Source: Streptomyces formicae (GTDB lineage Bacteria > Actinomycetota > Actinomycetes > Streptomycetales > Streptomycetaceae). Taken from it: a stretch of 64,000 nt of DNA. This document shows, piece by piece, positions 17,646 through 26,700 of the stretch; position 1 is the stretch's first letter; the number at the start of each line of letters is the position of its first letter. The stretch spans positions 6,076,001 through 6,140,000 of the forward strand of contig NZ_CP071872.1 of assembly GCF_022647665.1 (NCBI RefSeq). The letters run 5' to 3'. The notes under the pieces are model-generated. The model had not been told where the DNA came from. It was given only the letters and a program-made list of their open reading frames with translations, and ran no database searches. Both the position numbers and the translations under genes were made by a program.

Positions 17646-17860
17646 GGCCGTGTCTGACACATGGCGCCGTCCGCCCGCAGGGCGGGGCGCGCGGCGTCCG
17701 GTGCGTGCCATCGCAAGACGGAGGATCATCCGCGTACTGGACGTACTCGGACGACTCCGACAACACCCCGAAGGGCTACGGGGGTGGGGGCACCTCCCAG
17801 GCGCAAGCTCTGGGGGAGTGCCGGGCGTCGCGCGCCAGGCGGGATGTGTCGGACACAGCC
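17646..17860. repeat. 215-bp inverted-repeat element B
   Basis: It directly follows element A. Its ends are ggccgtgtctgacacat (17646-17662) and the complement of ggctgtgtccgacacat (17844-17860), 15 of 17 matching. Inside is a clean copy of the palindromic unit tgggggcacctccc...tgggggagtgcc at 17785-17822. No gene is visible. Confidence 0.7.
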
Positions 17861-17975
17861 TAGGCGTCCGACGAATCCCGCCCGCGCGACGCCCGTACCG
17901 GCGTCCCCGGACGCACGGAAGGACGGCGGCCCCGGTGGTCCGGTGGCCGCCGCCCTTCCGGCGTACGGAAACAGC
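17861..17975. other. remainder of the 518-bp gap before erpA
   Basis: This is short non-coding sequence downstream of erpA. A GC-rich imperfect hairpin (ggcggccccggtggtccggtggccgcc region, about 17927-17952) could terminate erpA transcription. Nothing else is recognisable. Confidence 0.4.
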
Positions 17976-18332
17976 TCAGCTGAAGGAGTCGCCGCAGGCG
18001 CAGGAGCCCGTCGCGTTCGGGTTGTCGATCGTGAAGCCCTGCTTCTCGATCGTGTCCACGAAGTCGATCGAGGCGCCGCCCAGGTACGGAGCGCTCATGC
18101 GGTCGGTGACGACCTTGACGCCGTCGAACTCCTTGACGACATCACCGTCGAGCGAGCGCTCGTCGAAGAACAGCTGGTAGCGCAGGCCGGAGCAGCCGCC
18201 GGGCTGAACGGCGACACGCAGCGCCAGGTCGTCCCGGCCTTCCTGGTCCAGCAGGGCCTTGACCTTGGCCGCGGCGGCGTCGGACAGGAGGATGCCGTCG
18301 TTCACGGTGGTGGTCTCGTCCGATACGGACAT
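17976..18332 (-). CDS. erpA: iron-sulfur cluster insertion protein ErpA (A-type carrier)
   Basis: A 118-residue HesB/IscA/ErpA family protein that delivers Fe-S clusters to apo-proteins. The three conserved cysteines are present: PGGCSGLRY and the C-terminal GSCACGDSF. A 12-residue acidic N-terminus precedes the domain. It is divergent from nadA, whose product is a [4Fe-4S] enzyme, and close to the desulfurase-TusA fusion, consistent with a small Fe-S supply neighbourhood. Confidence 0.94.
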   Translation of the reverse strand: MSVSDETTTVNDGILLSDAAAAKVKALLDQEGRDDLALRVAVQPGGCSGLRYQLFFDERSLDGDVVKEFDGVKVVTDRMSAPYLGGASIDFVDTIEKQGFTIDNPNATGSCACGDSFS

Positions 18333-18495
18333 CTGCTTCTCTCCCGGGTTGTACGGAGACTGCTTGCCGACGGTTCAACCGGCGGGGTCCCGGATTCATT
18401 CCGGCGAGCCCCAGTCTTTCCCCTTCATGCTCGCACACGCGATCCCGTCAAGGCACCAGCCCGTGAACAGCCGCTGTCGGGAATTGCGTCACATC

Positions 18496-18556
18496 GACGC
18501 TATCGCCATCGTCAAAGTGACGTGAAGCGGTTATGATAGATAGCGTCAAAGAGACG
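18496..18556 (+). promoter_or_regulatory. candidate nadA promoter/operator region
   Basis: Several signals overlap: an inverted repeat gacgctatc (18496-18504) with gatagcgtc (18539-18547); a direct repeat cgtcaaagtgacg (18510-18522) and cgtcaaagagacg (18544-18556), 34 bp apart; and a good -10 hexamer tatgat at about 18532-18537 between them. The layout suggests repression of NAD synthesis by a DNA-binding regulator; which one is unknown. Confidence 0.45.
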
Positions 18557-18594
18557 AAAAGTGCTCTGTGAGATGAAGAGAAAGGGTGTGTGAC

Positions 18595-19773
18595 GTGACC
18601 ACCGCCCAACCCCTGGATGTCCAGCCGACGCCGCTCGCCCTGCTGCTGCTCGGCCGCGAGGCAGACCCGAAGAGCGAGCGCGGTGTCGAGTGCCCCGGAG
18701 ACCTCCCCTCCCCGTCCGACCCGGACCTGGTGGCGCGCGCCCGCGCGGCGAAGGAGAAGCTCGGCAGCAAGGTCTTCGTGCTGGGCCACCACTACCAGCG
18801 CGACGAGGTCATCCAGTTCGCGGACGTCACCGGTGACTCCTTCAAGCTCGCCAAGGACGCGGCGGCGCGTCCCGAGGCCGAGTACATCGTCTTCTGCGGC
18901 GTGCACTTCATGGCCGAGTCGGCGGACATCCTGACCTCCGACGACCAGAAGGTCGTGCTGCCGGACCTCGCGGCCGGCTGCTCCATGGCCGACATGGCCA
19001 CCGCCGAGCAGGTCGCCGAGTGCTGGGACGTCCTCGCGGACGCGGGCATCACGGACGTCACCGTCCCCGTCTCGTACATGAACTCCTCCGCCGACATCAA
19101 GGCCTTCACCGGCAAGCACGGCGGCACGATCTGTACGTCGTCGAACGCCAAGCGCGCGCTGGACTGGGCCTTCGAGCAGGGCGAGAAGGTCCTTTTCCTG
19201 CCGGACCAGCACCTGGGGCGGAACACCGCGGTCCGCGAGATGGGCATGTCCCTGGACGACTGCGTCGTCTACAACCCGCACAAGCCGAACGGCGGGCTCA
19301 CCGCCGAGCAGCTGCGTGGGGCGAAGATGATCCTGTGGCGGGGCCACTGCTCCGTGCACGGCCGCTTCTCGCTCGACTCCGTGAACGACGTGCGCGAGCG
19401 CATCCCCGGTGTGAACGTGCTGGTGCACCCGGAGTGCAAGCACGAGGTCGTCGCAGCGGCCGATCACGTGGGCTCGACGGAGTACATCATCAAGGCCCTG
19501 GAAGCGGCTCCGGCCGGCTCGAAGTGGGCGATCGGCACCGAGCTGAACCTGGTGAAGCGGCTGGCGGACCGCTTCGCCCCCGAGGGCAAGGAAGTCGTCT
19601 TCCTCGACCGGACGGTCTGCTTCTGCTCGACGATGAACCGCATCGACCTGCCGCATCTGGTGTGGGCGCTGGAGTCCCTCGCGGAGGGGAACCTGGTGAA
19701 CCAGATCCAGGTCGACCGCGAGACGGAGAGCTTCGCCAAGCTCGCCCTCGAACGCATGCTGGCCCTCCCCTAA
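18595..19773 (+). CDS. nadA: quinolinate synthase A
   Basis: A 392-residue [4Fe-4S] enzyme that condenses iminoaspartate with dihydroxyacetone phosphate to quinolinate in NAD synthesis. Recognisable blocks are VFVLGHHYQRDEVIQFAD, FCGVHFMAESADIL, the CSVHGRFS stretch, VLVHPECKHEVV and the C-terminal VCFCSTMNRI, which together supply the three cluster cysteines. I prefer the GTG at 18595, 8 bases after an AAAGGG ribosome site, over the GTG three codons upstream. It is divergent from erpA. A 13-bp-stem terminator follows. Confidence 0.95.
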   Translation: MTTAQPLDVQPTPLALLLLGREADPKSERGVECPGDLPSPSDPDLVARARAAKEKLGSKVFVLGHHYQRDEVIQFADVTGDSFKLAKDAAARPEAEYIVFCGVHFMAESADILTSDDQKVVLPDLAAGCSMADMATAEQVAECWDVLADAGITDVTVPVSYMNSSADIKAFTGKHGGTICTSSNAKRALDWAFEQGEKVLFLPDQHLGRNTAVREMGMSLDDCVVYNPHKPNGGLTAEQLRGAKMILWRGHCSVHGRFSLDSVNDVRERIPGVNVLVHPECKHEVVAAADHVGSTEYIIKALEAAPAGSKWAIGTELNLVKRLADRFAPEGKEVVFLDRTVCFCSTMNRIDLPHLVWALESLAEGNLVNQIQVDRETESFAKLALERMLALP

Positions 19774-19823
19774 AGGGGCCGCCAAAGGGGCCGCGCCTGA
19801 ACGGGGCCGCGCCCCGTCGCCCT

Positions 19824-19855
19824 GACGCCCCCGGCCACCCATGGCCGGGGGCGTC
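19824..19855 (+). terminator. nadA terminator
   Basis: A perfect 13-bp stem (gacgcccccggcc / ggccgggggcgtc) with loop acccat lies 50 bases after the nadA stop. Confidence 0.8.
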
Positions 19856-19899
19856 GGTCGTTCCCGGGAGCCGCCCGCCGGCGGCAGCCGGAACGGCAA

Positions 19900-19932
19900 C
19901 CGCCCGGCACCGGGTGGACCGGTACCGGGCGG
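19900..19932 (-). terminator. terminator of the RND exporter transcript
   Basis: A 14-bp nearly perfect stem (ccgcccggcaccgg / ccggtaccgggcgg) just after the exporter stop codon on the minus strand. Confidence 0.65.
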
Positions 19933-19953
19933 CGCGCCGGAGGCGTTACGCGC

Positions 19954-22900
19954 CTACGCGTTGACCGGCTGCGGGTCGGTGTCCTCCGAGGACGCCTGGG
20001 CCGACGGGGCAGACGGGGCAGACGGCCCCGACTTCCCTGCCCGCTTGGCCTCGCGCTTCGCGCGGCGACGCTCCTTGCGGAGCTCCACCATCGCGTAGAG
20101 CGTCGGCACCAGCAGCAGCGTCAGCAGCGTCGACGTCACCAGACCGCCGATCACGACCACCGCCAGCGGCTGGGCGATGAAGCCGCCCTCGCCTGTGACG
20201 CCGAGCGCCATCGGCAGCAGCGCGAAGATCGTCGCGAGCGCCGTCATCAGGATGGGACGGAGCCGGTGCCGGCCGCCCTCGACGACCGCCTCGACCACGC
20301 CCAGGCCCTGTGCCCGGTACTGGTTGATGAGGTCGATCAGCACGATCGCGTTGGTGACCACGATGCCGATGAGCATCAGCATGCCGATCATCGCCGGGAC
20401 GCCCATCGGCGTACCGGTCAGGATCAGCAGACCGATCGCGCCCGTCGCCGCGAACGGGATGGAGACCAGCAGGATCAGCGGCTGCACCAGCGAGCGGAAC
20501 GTGGCGACCAGCAGCATGAAGACGATCGCGATCGCCGCCAGCATGGCCAGGGCCAGCGATCCGAAGGCCTCCTCCTGGTCCTGTCCGACGCCGCCGATGG
20601 CGGCGGTCGCGCCCTCCGGAAGGTCCAGCGCGTTGATCTTCGACTGGAGCTCCGTGCTCACCGCGCCGGTGTTGTCGCTGGTCGGCTTCGCCGAGATCGT
20701 CGCGGCGCGCGCGCCGTCGATCCGGGTCATCGAGACCGGGCCGGGGACCAGCTTCACCTCGGCGATGTCACCGAGCTTGACCGGACCGAGCGGCAGCTTC
20801 TTCAGCTCGGCCATCGTCGTCGCCGGCTTGGCCGACGTGATGACGACATCGCGCTCGGAGTCGTCGAGGATCGCCTTGGCCGCCGGCGTGCCGCGCACGG
20901 CCTGGGCCACCGCGGCGCCCAGGGACGCGTCGTTGAAGCCGGCGTCGGCCGCCTTCGCGTTGGCCTTGACGGAGATCCGCGGCACGGACTGCGACAGGTC
21001 GCTCTGGACGTCGGTGACGTCGTCGAGCTTGGCGACCTCGTCACGGACCTGCTCGGACGCCTTGGCCAGGGTGTCCGCGTCGGCGGCCTTCACCACGACG
21101 CTGAGGTCCTGGCTGCCGAAGCCGTCGCCCGCCGCGATCGTCGTGTCGCCGATGCCGTCGAGCTTGCCCAGCTCCTCGTCGATGAGGTCGCGGGTCTTCT
21201 CGTACGACGCCGAGTCCTTCAGCGTCAGCTGGTACGACGCCTGGTTGGCGCCGGTGCCGCCGCCGAAGGCCGCCATGAAGCCGGAGGAGCCGACGGTGAC
21301 CTGGTAGTCCTTGATCTCGTCGATCCCCGCGAGGACCTGCTCGATCTTCTTCGCGGAGGCGTCGGCCGCCTCCAGGCTGGTGCCCGGCTTCAGCTCCTGC
21401 TTGATCGACATGACCTCCTGCTCGCCCTGGTCGAAGAAGTTCGTCTTCAGGAGCGGGGCCATGCCGAAGGTGCCGAAGAGGACGACGATCGCGAGGACGA
21501 CGCTGGTGAGGCGGCGGCGGGTCGCGAAGCGCAGCACCGGGACATACATCCGCTGGAGCGGGCTGCGCGCCTCTTTCTCCTCCGCCTTGCGGCGCGCCTC
21601 GTCCGGGTCGATGCCCCGGACGGCCTTCGGCGCGCGCAGGAACCAGTACGACAGGACCGGGACTACCGTCAGCGAGACGAGCAGCGAGGCCAGCAGCGCC
21701 GCGGTGACCGTCAGCGAGAACGAGCCGAACAGCTCGCCGACCATGCCGCCGACCAGACCGATCGGCAGGAAGACGGCGACCGTGGTCAGCGTGGACGAGG
21801 TGACGGCGCCCGCCACCTCGCGCACGGCGGTGAGGATCGCGGCCTCGCGCTCCTCGCCGTAGCCGAGGTGGCGCTTGATGTTCTCCAGGACCACGATCGA
21901 GTCGTCGACGACACGGCCGATGGCGATGGTGAGCGCGCCCAGCGTCAGCATGTTGAGCGACAGGTCGCGGGTCCACAGCACGATCAGCGCGAGGACGACG
22001 GACAGCGGGATGGAGACCGCCGTGACGAGCGTCGAGCGGATCGAGGCCAGGAAGACCAGGATGATCACGACGGCGAAGAGCAGACCGAGCGCACCCTCCG
22101 TCGTCAGACCGGAGATCGACTTGGAGACGGCCGGGCCCTGGTCGGAGACGACGGACAGCTCGGCGCCGGAGCCCAGGTCCTTGCGGAGGTCGGGCAGCTT
22201 CTCCTTGACCGCGTCGGAGATGGCGACGGCGCTGCCGTCCTTGTCCATCGTGGCCATGACGGCGAGGCTGGGCTTGCCGTTGGTACGGGTGATGGAGGCG
22301 CGCTGCGACTCCTCCTGCTTCACCGTGGCGACGTCACCGAGCCGGACCGCCTTGGCGGGCTTGCCGCCGCTCGCGGACGCGGGCGTGATGCGCAGGTCCT
22401 CGATCTGCTTCAGCGAGGTGAAACCGCCGCCGACCTGGACGGTGCGGCTGCTGCCCGACTCGGAGAAGGAACCGGCGGGGACGGTCGCGCCGCCCGCCTT
22501 GAGCGCCTCGGCGACGGCCATGGTGTTCAGCCCGGCCTTGGCGAGCTTCTTGTCGTCCGGGGTGACGGAGACCTGGAGGTCCTGGACGCCGTCCACGGTG
22601 ACCTGGCCGACGCCCTCGATGCCCTCCAGGGCCGGGACGACGGTCCGCTCCAGCTGGCCGGCGAGCGCCTGCTGGTCCTTGTCGGAGCTGACGGCGAGGA
22701 CGACGGTCGGCATGTCGTCGGTGGAACCGGCGATGACCTGCGGGTCCACGTCGTCGGGGAGCTGGACGCGGGCGCGGTTCACGGCCTGCTGGACATCGGC
22801 GACGAGCTGCTTGGTGCCCTCGTCCCCGTAGTCGAACGAGGCCATGATCACGGCATTGCCCTCGCTCGCCGTGGAGGTGATGCCCGTGATGCCGTCGACG

Positions 22901-23121
22901 GCCTTGATGGTGCTCTCGAGCGGTTCGACGACCTGCTTCTCGACCACATCGGGGGACGCACCCTGGTAGGGGGCCAGCACCGACACCATCGGCAGTTCGA
23001 TGGAGGGCAGCAGTTGCTGCTTGAGCTGCGGGATGGCGATCGCTCCGAAGAGGATCGCGACAATCGACATCAGCCCGATCAGGGCCCGTTGCGCGAGGCT
23101 GAATCTGGACAGCCAGGACAT
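19954..23121 (-). CDS. RND-superfamily efflux permease
   Basis: A 1055-residue inner-membrane transporter of the AcrB/hydrophobe-amphiphile type. It has the expected 12-helix layout with two large extracytoplasmic loops; visible parts are the first helix (FSLAQRALIGLMSIVAILFG), the porter-region start QGASPDVVEKQVVEPLE, the TM4 motif GRVVDDSIVVLENIKRHLGYG with the proton-relay aspartates, and the second-half motif VTNAIVLIDLINQYR. No adaptor or outer-membrane gene is nearby, as expected in a Gram-positive. I chose the ATG at 23121 (MSWLSRFS); the frame is open to 23274 but that extension is not hydrophobic. The C-terminus is basic with a short PSAPSAPSA repeat. The adjacent two-component genes probably control it. 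Confidence 0.92.
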   Translation of the reverse strand: MSWLSRFSLAQRALIGLMSIVAILFGAIAIPQLKQQLLPSIELPMVSVLAPYQGASPDVVEKQVVEPLESTIKAVDGITGITSTASEGNAVIMASFDYGDEGTKQLVADVQQAVNRARVQLPDDVDPQVIAGSTDDMPTVVLAVSSDKDQQALAGQLERTVVPALEGIEGVGQVTVDGVQDLQVSVTPDDKKLAKAGLNTMAVAEALKAGGATVPAGSFSESGSSRTVQVGGGFTSLKQIEDLRITPASASGGKPAKAVRLGDVATVKQEESQRASITRTNGKPSLAVMATMDKDGSAVAISDAVKEKLPDLRKDLGSGAELSVVSDQGPAVSKSISGLTTEGALGLLFAVVIILVFLASIRSTLVTAVSIPLSVVLALIVLWTRDLSLNMLTLGALTIAIGRVVDDSIVVLENIKRHLGYGEEREAAILTAVREVAGAVTSSTLTTVAVFLPIGLVGGMVGELFGSFSLTVTAALLASLLVSLTVVPVLSYWFLRAPKAVRGIDPDEARRKAEEKEARSPLQRMYVPVLRFATRRRLTSVVLAIVVLFGTFGMAPLLKTNFFDQGEQEVMSIKQELKPGTSLEAADASAKKIEQVLAGIDEIKDYQVTVGSSGFMAAFGGGTGANQASYQLTLKDSASYEKTRDLIDEELGKLDGIGDTTIAAGDGFGSQDLSVVVKAADADTLAKASEQVRDEVAKLDDVTDVQSDLSQSVPRISVKANAKAADAGFNDASLGAAVAQAVRGTPAAKAILDDSERDVVITSAKPATTMAELKKLPLGPVKLGDIAEVKLVPGPVSMTRIDGARAATISAKPTSDNTGAVSTELQSKINALDLPEGATAAIGGVGQDQEEAFGSLALAMLAAIAIVFMLLVATFRSLVQPLILLVSIPFAATGAIGLLILTGTPMGVPAMIGMLMLIGIVVTNAIVLIDLINQYRAQGLGVVEAVVEGGRHRLRPILMTALATIFALLPMALGVTGEGGFIAQPLAVVVIGGLVTSTLLTLLLVPTLYAMVELRKERRRAKREAKRAGKSGPSAPSAPSAQASSEDTDPQPVNA

Positions 23122-23270
23122 GGGGTCTCTCTTCTGTGGCTTACGCAGGAGGCGGGCAGGGTCAGGTGCCCGCTTTATACGATCAGCCATCCGCAAGGGT
23201 GAATCCGTAGGCCCGAGGTCCGAATCCTTATCCGGGACATACTCCGCCTGGAGTACGGCCGGGTGGAGTC

Positions 23271-23969
23271 TCACTCCACCCTCGGGCGTACCAGGCCCGA
23301 TTCGTACGCAATGACCACCAATTGCGCACGGTCCCGGGCGCCGAGTTTGGCCATCGCCCGGTTGACATGGGTCTTGACGGTGAGCGGGCTGACCTCCAGC
23401 CGCTCGGCGATCTCGTCGTTGGAGTGGCCGCCGGCGACGAGGACGAGGACCTCGCGCTCGCGGCCGGTCAGGGCGGAGAGGCGGTCCGAGTACGCCCCCT
23501 CGTCCCCGTCGCCGGCGCCGATCCCGTCCGAACTGCCGCCCTGCGCAAGGAACTTCGCGATCAGCCCCTTGGTCGCGACGGGCGACAGCAGCGCCTCACC
23601 GGCCGCGGCGATACGGATGGCATTGAGCAGTTCATCCGGTTCCGCGCCCTTGCCGAGGAAGCCGGAGGCCCCGGCGCGCAGCGACTGGACGACGTACTCG
23701 TCCACCTCGAAGGTCGTCAGCATCACCACCCGCACGGCGGAGAGTGCCGGGTCCGCGCTGATCATGCGGGTGGCGGCGAGACCGTCCGTGCCGGGCATCC
23801 GGATGTCCATCAGGACGACGTCGGCCCGCTCCGAGCGGGCGAGGGCGACGGCCTCCGCGCCGTCGGCCGCCTCCCCGACGACCTCCATGTCGGGCTCGGA
23901 GTCCACGAGCACCTTGAAGGCGCTGCGGAGCAGCGCCTGGTCGTCGGCGAGCAGCACCCTGATCGTCAT
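23271..23969 (-). CDS. NarL/LuxR-family response regulator
   Basis: A 232-residue protein: an N-terminal receiver (about 1-120) with phosphoacceptor D55 in VVLMDIRMPG and K in FLGKGAEPDEL, a glycine-rich linker, and a LuxR-type HTH (LTGREREVLVLVAGGHSNDEIAERL, VKTHVNRAMAKLG). It overlaps the sensor kinase gene by four bases and lies 149 bp upstream of the RND exporter gene on the same strand, so regulation of that exporter is the simplest reading. Confidence 0.93.
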   Translation of the reverse strand: MTIRVLLADDQALLRSAFKVLVDSEPDMEVVGEAADGAEAVALARSERADVVLMDIRMPGTDGLAATRMISADPALSAVRVVMLTTFEVDEYVVQSLRAGASGFLGKGAEPDELLNAIRIAAAGEALLSPVATKGLIAKFLAQGGSSDGIGAGDGDEGAYSDRLSALTGREREVLVLVAGGHSNDEIAERLEVSPLTVKTHVNRAMAKLGARDRAQLVVIAYESGLVRPRVE

Positions 23970-25207
23970 GCGTCCTCGTCCTCGTCGGGGCGGGTCTTGA
24001 GCGGCAGTATCGCCTGCACCCGGAAGCCGCCGCCGTACCGGGGCCCGGCGCTGAGGGTGCCGCCGAGCGCCGAGACGCGTTCGCGCATGCCGAGGAGGCC
24101 GTGGCCGCCGCTGTCCTCGCCGGGCGCGGCCGCGGGCACGCCGTTGTCGAGGACCGTGATCTCCACGGTGCGGCCCACCCGTACGACGCTCACCTCGGCC
24201 TTGGCCTCCTGCCCCGCGTGCTTCTGCACATTGGTCAGCGACTCCTGGATGATCCGGTACGCGGCGAGGTCGACGGCGGCGGGCAGCTCGGAGTCCCGGT
24301 CGGTACGCGCCAGCTCGACCGGCAGGCCGGCGTGGCGGAAGGTGTCCAGCAGCTGGTCGAGCACGGCGAGGCCGGGGGCGGGCTCGGTCGGGGCCTCCGG
24401 GTCGCCGGACTGGCGGAGCAGGCCGACGGTCGCACGCAGCTCGTTCAGCGCCGACCGGCTCGCCTCGCGGACGTGCGAGAGCGCCTCCTTGGCCTGGTCG
24501 GGGCGCTTGTCCATGACGTGCGCCGCGACCCCCGCCTGCACGTTGACCAGGGCGATGTGATGCGCGACCACGTCATGGAGGTCGCGGGCGATCCGCAGCC
24601 GCTCCTCGGCGACGCGGCGGCGCGCCTCCTCGTCCCGGGTGCGTTCGGCGCGTTCGGCGCGCTCCCGTATGGCGTCGATGAAGGCGCGCCGGCTGCGTAC
24701 GGCGTCACCCGCCGCGGCCGCCATGCCGGTCCACGCGAAGATGCCCAGGTTCTCCTGGCTGTACCAGGGCGCCGAGCCGAAGAGCATCGCCGTGCCGGTC
24801 AGCACGGTCATGGTGAGCAGGCCGACCCGCCAGGTGGTCGGCCGGTCGGTGCGCGAGGCGACCGTGTACAGGGCGATCACCGCGGACACCGCCACGGGCG
24901 CGGGCGGGTCCCCCGCCACGAACTCCACCACGGACAGCGCCCCGGTGACGGCGAGCACGGGCACCGGGCGGCGCCGCCGGAAGACCAGGGCGCCCGCTGC
25001 CAGCAGCATCAGTACGACGCTGCGCACTTCGGGGGTCCGGGTGCCGAAGTTGGGCCGCCCGTGCGGGCCGTTCGGGTCGGCGAACGACACGACGACCATG
25101 CACACGAGCACGGCGGACGCGAGCGCGGCGTCGAACGCGAGCGGGTGCTCGCGCAGCCAGCGCCGCGTGTGCGTGAGCCGGTCGAGCCCGGCCAGAGGAG
25201 CGCTCAC
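23966..25207 (-). CDS. HisKA_3-type sensor histidine kinase
   Basis: A 413-residue membrane kinase with several N-terminal helices (from about residue 25 to 170) and no large extracytoplasmic sensor domain, so it probably senses the membrane itself. The dimerisation/phosphoacceptor box is RIARDLHDVVAHHIALV. The ATPase domain shows IIQESLTNVQKHA (N-box), LDNG and GGHGLLGMRERV. I chose the GTG at 25207: TACCGT lies 8 bases upstream and no ribosome site is seen, so it may be leaderless. A TTG three codons earlier is in frame. Confidence 0.92.
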   Translation of the reverse strand: MSAPLAGLDRLTHTRRWLREHPLAFDAALASAVLVCMVVVSFADPNGPHGRPNFGTRTPEVRSVVLMLLAAGALVFRRRRPVPVLAVTGALSVVEFVAGDPPAPVAVSAVIALYTVASRTDRPTTWRVGLLTMTVLTGTAMLFGSAPWYSQENLGIFAWTGMAAAAGDAVRSRRAFIDAIRERAERAERTRDEEARRRVAEERLRIARDLHDVVAHHIALVNVQAGVAAHVMDKRPDQAKEALSHVREASRSALNELRATVGLLRQSGDPEAPTEPAPGLAVLDQLLDTFRHAGLPVELARTDRDSELPAAVDLAAYRIIQESLTNVQKHAGQEAKAEVSVVRVGRTVEITVLDNGVPAAAPGEDSGGHGLLGMRERVSALGGTLSAGPRYGGGFRVQAILPLKTRPDEDEDA

Positions 25208-25300
25208 GACAAGCAACGGTACGGGGTCCCGGCCGCCCGGGGGTCCGCCTGCCGAGGGCTGCGCCCCCGACCTCGTGGGCCTCCGGCCGGTGTCGTAGTA

Positions 25301-25336
25301 CGCCGGAGGACGCCGGAGGACGCCGGAGGACGCCGG
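25301..25336. repeat. 10-bp tandem repeat
   Basis: The unit cgccggagga occurs three times (25301-25330) plus a partial copy, between the kinase and pspAA genes. It is non-coding. Confidence 0.85.
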
Positions 25337-25343
25337 CCGGAGG

Positions 25344-25374
25344 CCGGAGGGGCGGGATCTCCCCGCCCCTCCGG
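25344..25374 (-). terminator. terminator after pspAA
   Basis: A perfect 13-bp stem (ccggaggggcggg / cccgcccctccgg) with loop atctc lies 26 bases past the pspAA stop. Confidence 0.75.
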
Positions 25375-25400
25375 TGATCGACGAGGTCAGCCCGGGACCG

Positions 25401-25679
25401 TCAGCCCGGGATGAGGCCGTCGTCGCTGAGCATGTCGCGGACCTCGTCCAGCGTCGCCTCCGGCGACGGCAGAATCAGCTCCGACGGCTCCAGCGAATCG
25501 TCCGGCATCGGCGATCCGCAGTGCCGCACCGCGTCGAGCAGGGCGCACAGCGTGCGGCGGAAGCCGTCCTTGTCACCCGACTCCATCTCGGCGAGCAGCT
25601 CGTCGTCCAGCTTGTTCAGCTCGACGAAGTGGCTGTCGTCCACCCTCCACTGGCCCTCCCCCATGATCCGTACGATCAT
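25401..25679 (-). CDS. pspAA: PspA-associated protein PspAA
   Basis: A 92-residue acidic protein beginning MIVRIMGEGQWRV and ending MLSDDGLIPG. The sequence and its position 27 bp after pspA match the small PspAA partner that accompanies PspA in actinobacteria and other phyla. It is probably cytosolic and likely tunes the membrane-stress function of PspA. The family call is by resemblance and context. Confidence 0.75.
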   Translation of the reverse strand: MIVRIMGEGQWRVDDSHFVELNKLDDELLAEMESGDKDGFRRTLCALLDAVRHCGSPMPDDSLEPSELILPSPEATLDEVRDMLSDDGLIPG

Positions 25680-25706
25680 GACGCGCCGTCCTTTGCGCTC
25701 GCCGGG

Positions 25707-26510
25707 CTACTGCTTGTCGAACCTGTGCTGGCCCTGGCCCTGACCCTGCGCCTGGTCCTGCGCCGCGCCGCTGCCGCCCTCGATCGCCTGCTGCTGCGCC
25801 CCGCCGCCTCCCGCCAGCTCGGCCTTCATGCGCTGGAGCTCCAGCTCGACGTCCGTGCCGCCGGAGATCCGGTCCAGCTCGGCGGCGATGTCGTCCTTCG
25901 CCATGCCGGTCGGGTCGTCCAGGGCACCGGAGGCGAGCAGCTCGTCGATCGCGCCCGCACGCGCCTGGAGCTGCGCGGTCTTGTCCTCGGCGCGCTGGAT
26001 CGCCAGGCCGACGTCGCCCATCTCCTCGGAGATGCCGGAGAACGCCTCGCCGATCCGCGTCTGCGCCTGGGCGGCCGTGTACGTGGCCTTGATGGTCTCC
26101 TTCTTCGTGCGGAAGGCGTCGACCTTGGCCTGGAGCCGCTGGGCGGCGAGCGTGAGCTTCTCCTCCTCGCCCTGCAGCGTCTGGTGCTGCGTCTCCAGGT
26201 CGGTGACCTGCTGCTGGAGCGCGGCGCGGCGGGACAGCGCCTCGCGCGCCAGGTCCTCGCGGCCGAGCGCCAGCGCCTTGCGGCCCTGGTCCTCCAGCTT
26301 CGTGGACTGGCCCTGGAGCTGATTCAGCTGCAGTTCCAGGCGCTTGCGCGACGTGGCCACGTCGGCGACGCCGCGGCGTACCTTCTGGAGCAGCTCCAGC
26401 TGCTTCTGGTACGAGTAATCGAGGGTCTCGCGCGGATCCTCGGCCCGGTCAAGGGCCTTGTTTGCCTTCGCGCGGAAGATCATCCCCATACGCTTCATGA
26501 CACCGCTCAT
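25707..26510 (-). CDS. pspA: phage shock protein A (PspA/IM30/Vipp1 family)
   Basis: A 267-residue coiled-coil ESCRT-III-like protein that binds and protects stressed membranes. It starts MSGVMKRMGMIFRAKANKAL, giving the amphipathic N-terminal helix, followed by DRAEDPRETLDYSYQKQLE and long heptad-rich helices to about residue 215. The tail is Gly/Gln-rich (QDQAQGQGQGQHRF) and looks disordered. No second hydrophobic domain is seen. It is cotranscribed with pspAA and lies near a membrane-sensing two-component system. The ATG at 26510 is preferred; one at 26498 is possible. Confidence 0.92.
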   Translation of the reverse strand: MSGVMKRMGMIFRAKANKALDRAEDPRETLDYSYQKQLELLQKVRRGVADVATSRKRLELQLNQLQGQSTKLEDQGRKALALGREDLAREALSRRAALQQQVTDLETQHQTLQGEEEKLTLAAQRLQAKVDAFRTKKETIKATYTAAQAQTRIGEAFSGISEEMGDVGLAIQRAEDKTAQLQARAGAIDELLASGALDDPTGMAKDDIAAELDRISGGTDVELELQRMKAELAGGGGAQQQAIEGGSGAAQDQAQGQGQGQHRFDKQ

Positions 26511-26700
26511 GGGCTTCGCGCGCCCCCTTCTGACGGACTCAGCTCCAGCTACTCCAGGACCCACAGTAGAGGCCCTGCATCCATTACCGCACTGTTCGAG
26601 CGCGGATGCGCTCCTCCCCAAGAACGAGCTGCTGACCGCTCCGCTCCGGCCCAGGGAGTAGGCGACCGTCAGGGAAACCGGACGCCGCGCTCCGTCGACA

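Noticed and set aside
17457-17860. Insertion sequence with transposase
   Set aside because: Inverted ends are present but the interiors (under 220 bp) hold no transposase frame; only non-autonomous elements are supported.
20266-23202. Long plus-strand open frame opposite the RND exporter
   Set aside because: It is the antisense of a clear 12-helix transporter, full of Arg/Gly/Asp from GC-rich codons, with no domain signature.
23122-23274. N-terminal extension of the RND exporter to the end of the response regulator gene
   Set aside because: The extra 51 residues are polar, unlike any RND start; MSWLSRFSLAQRAL is the normal beginning.
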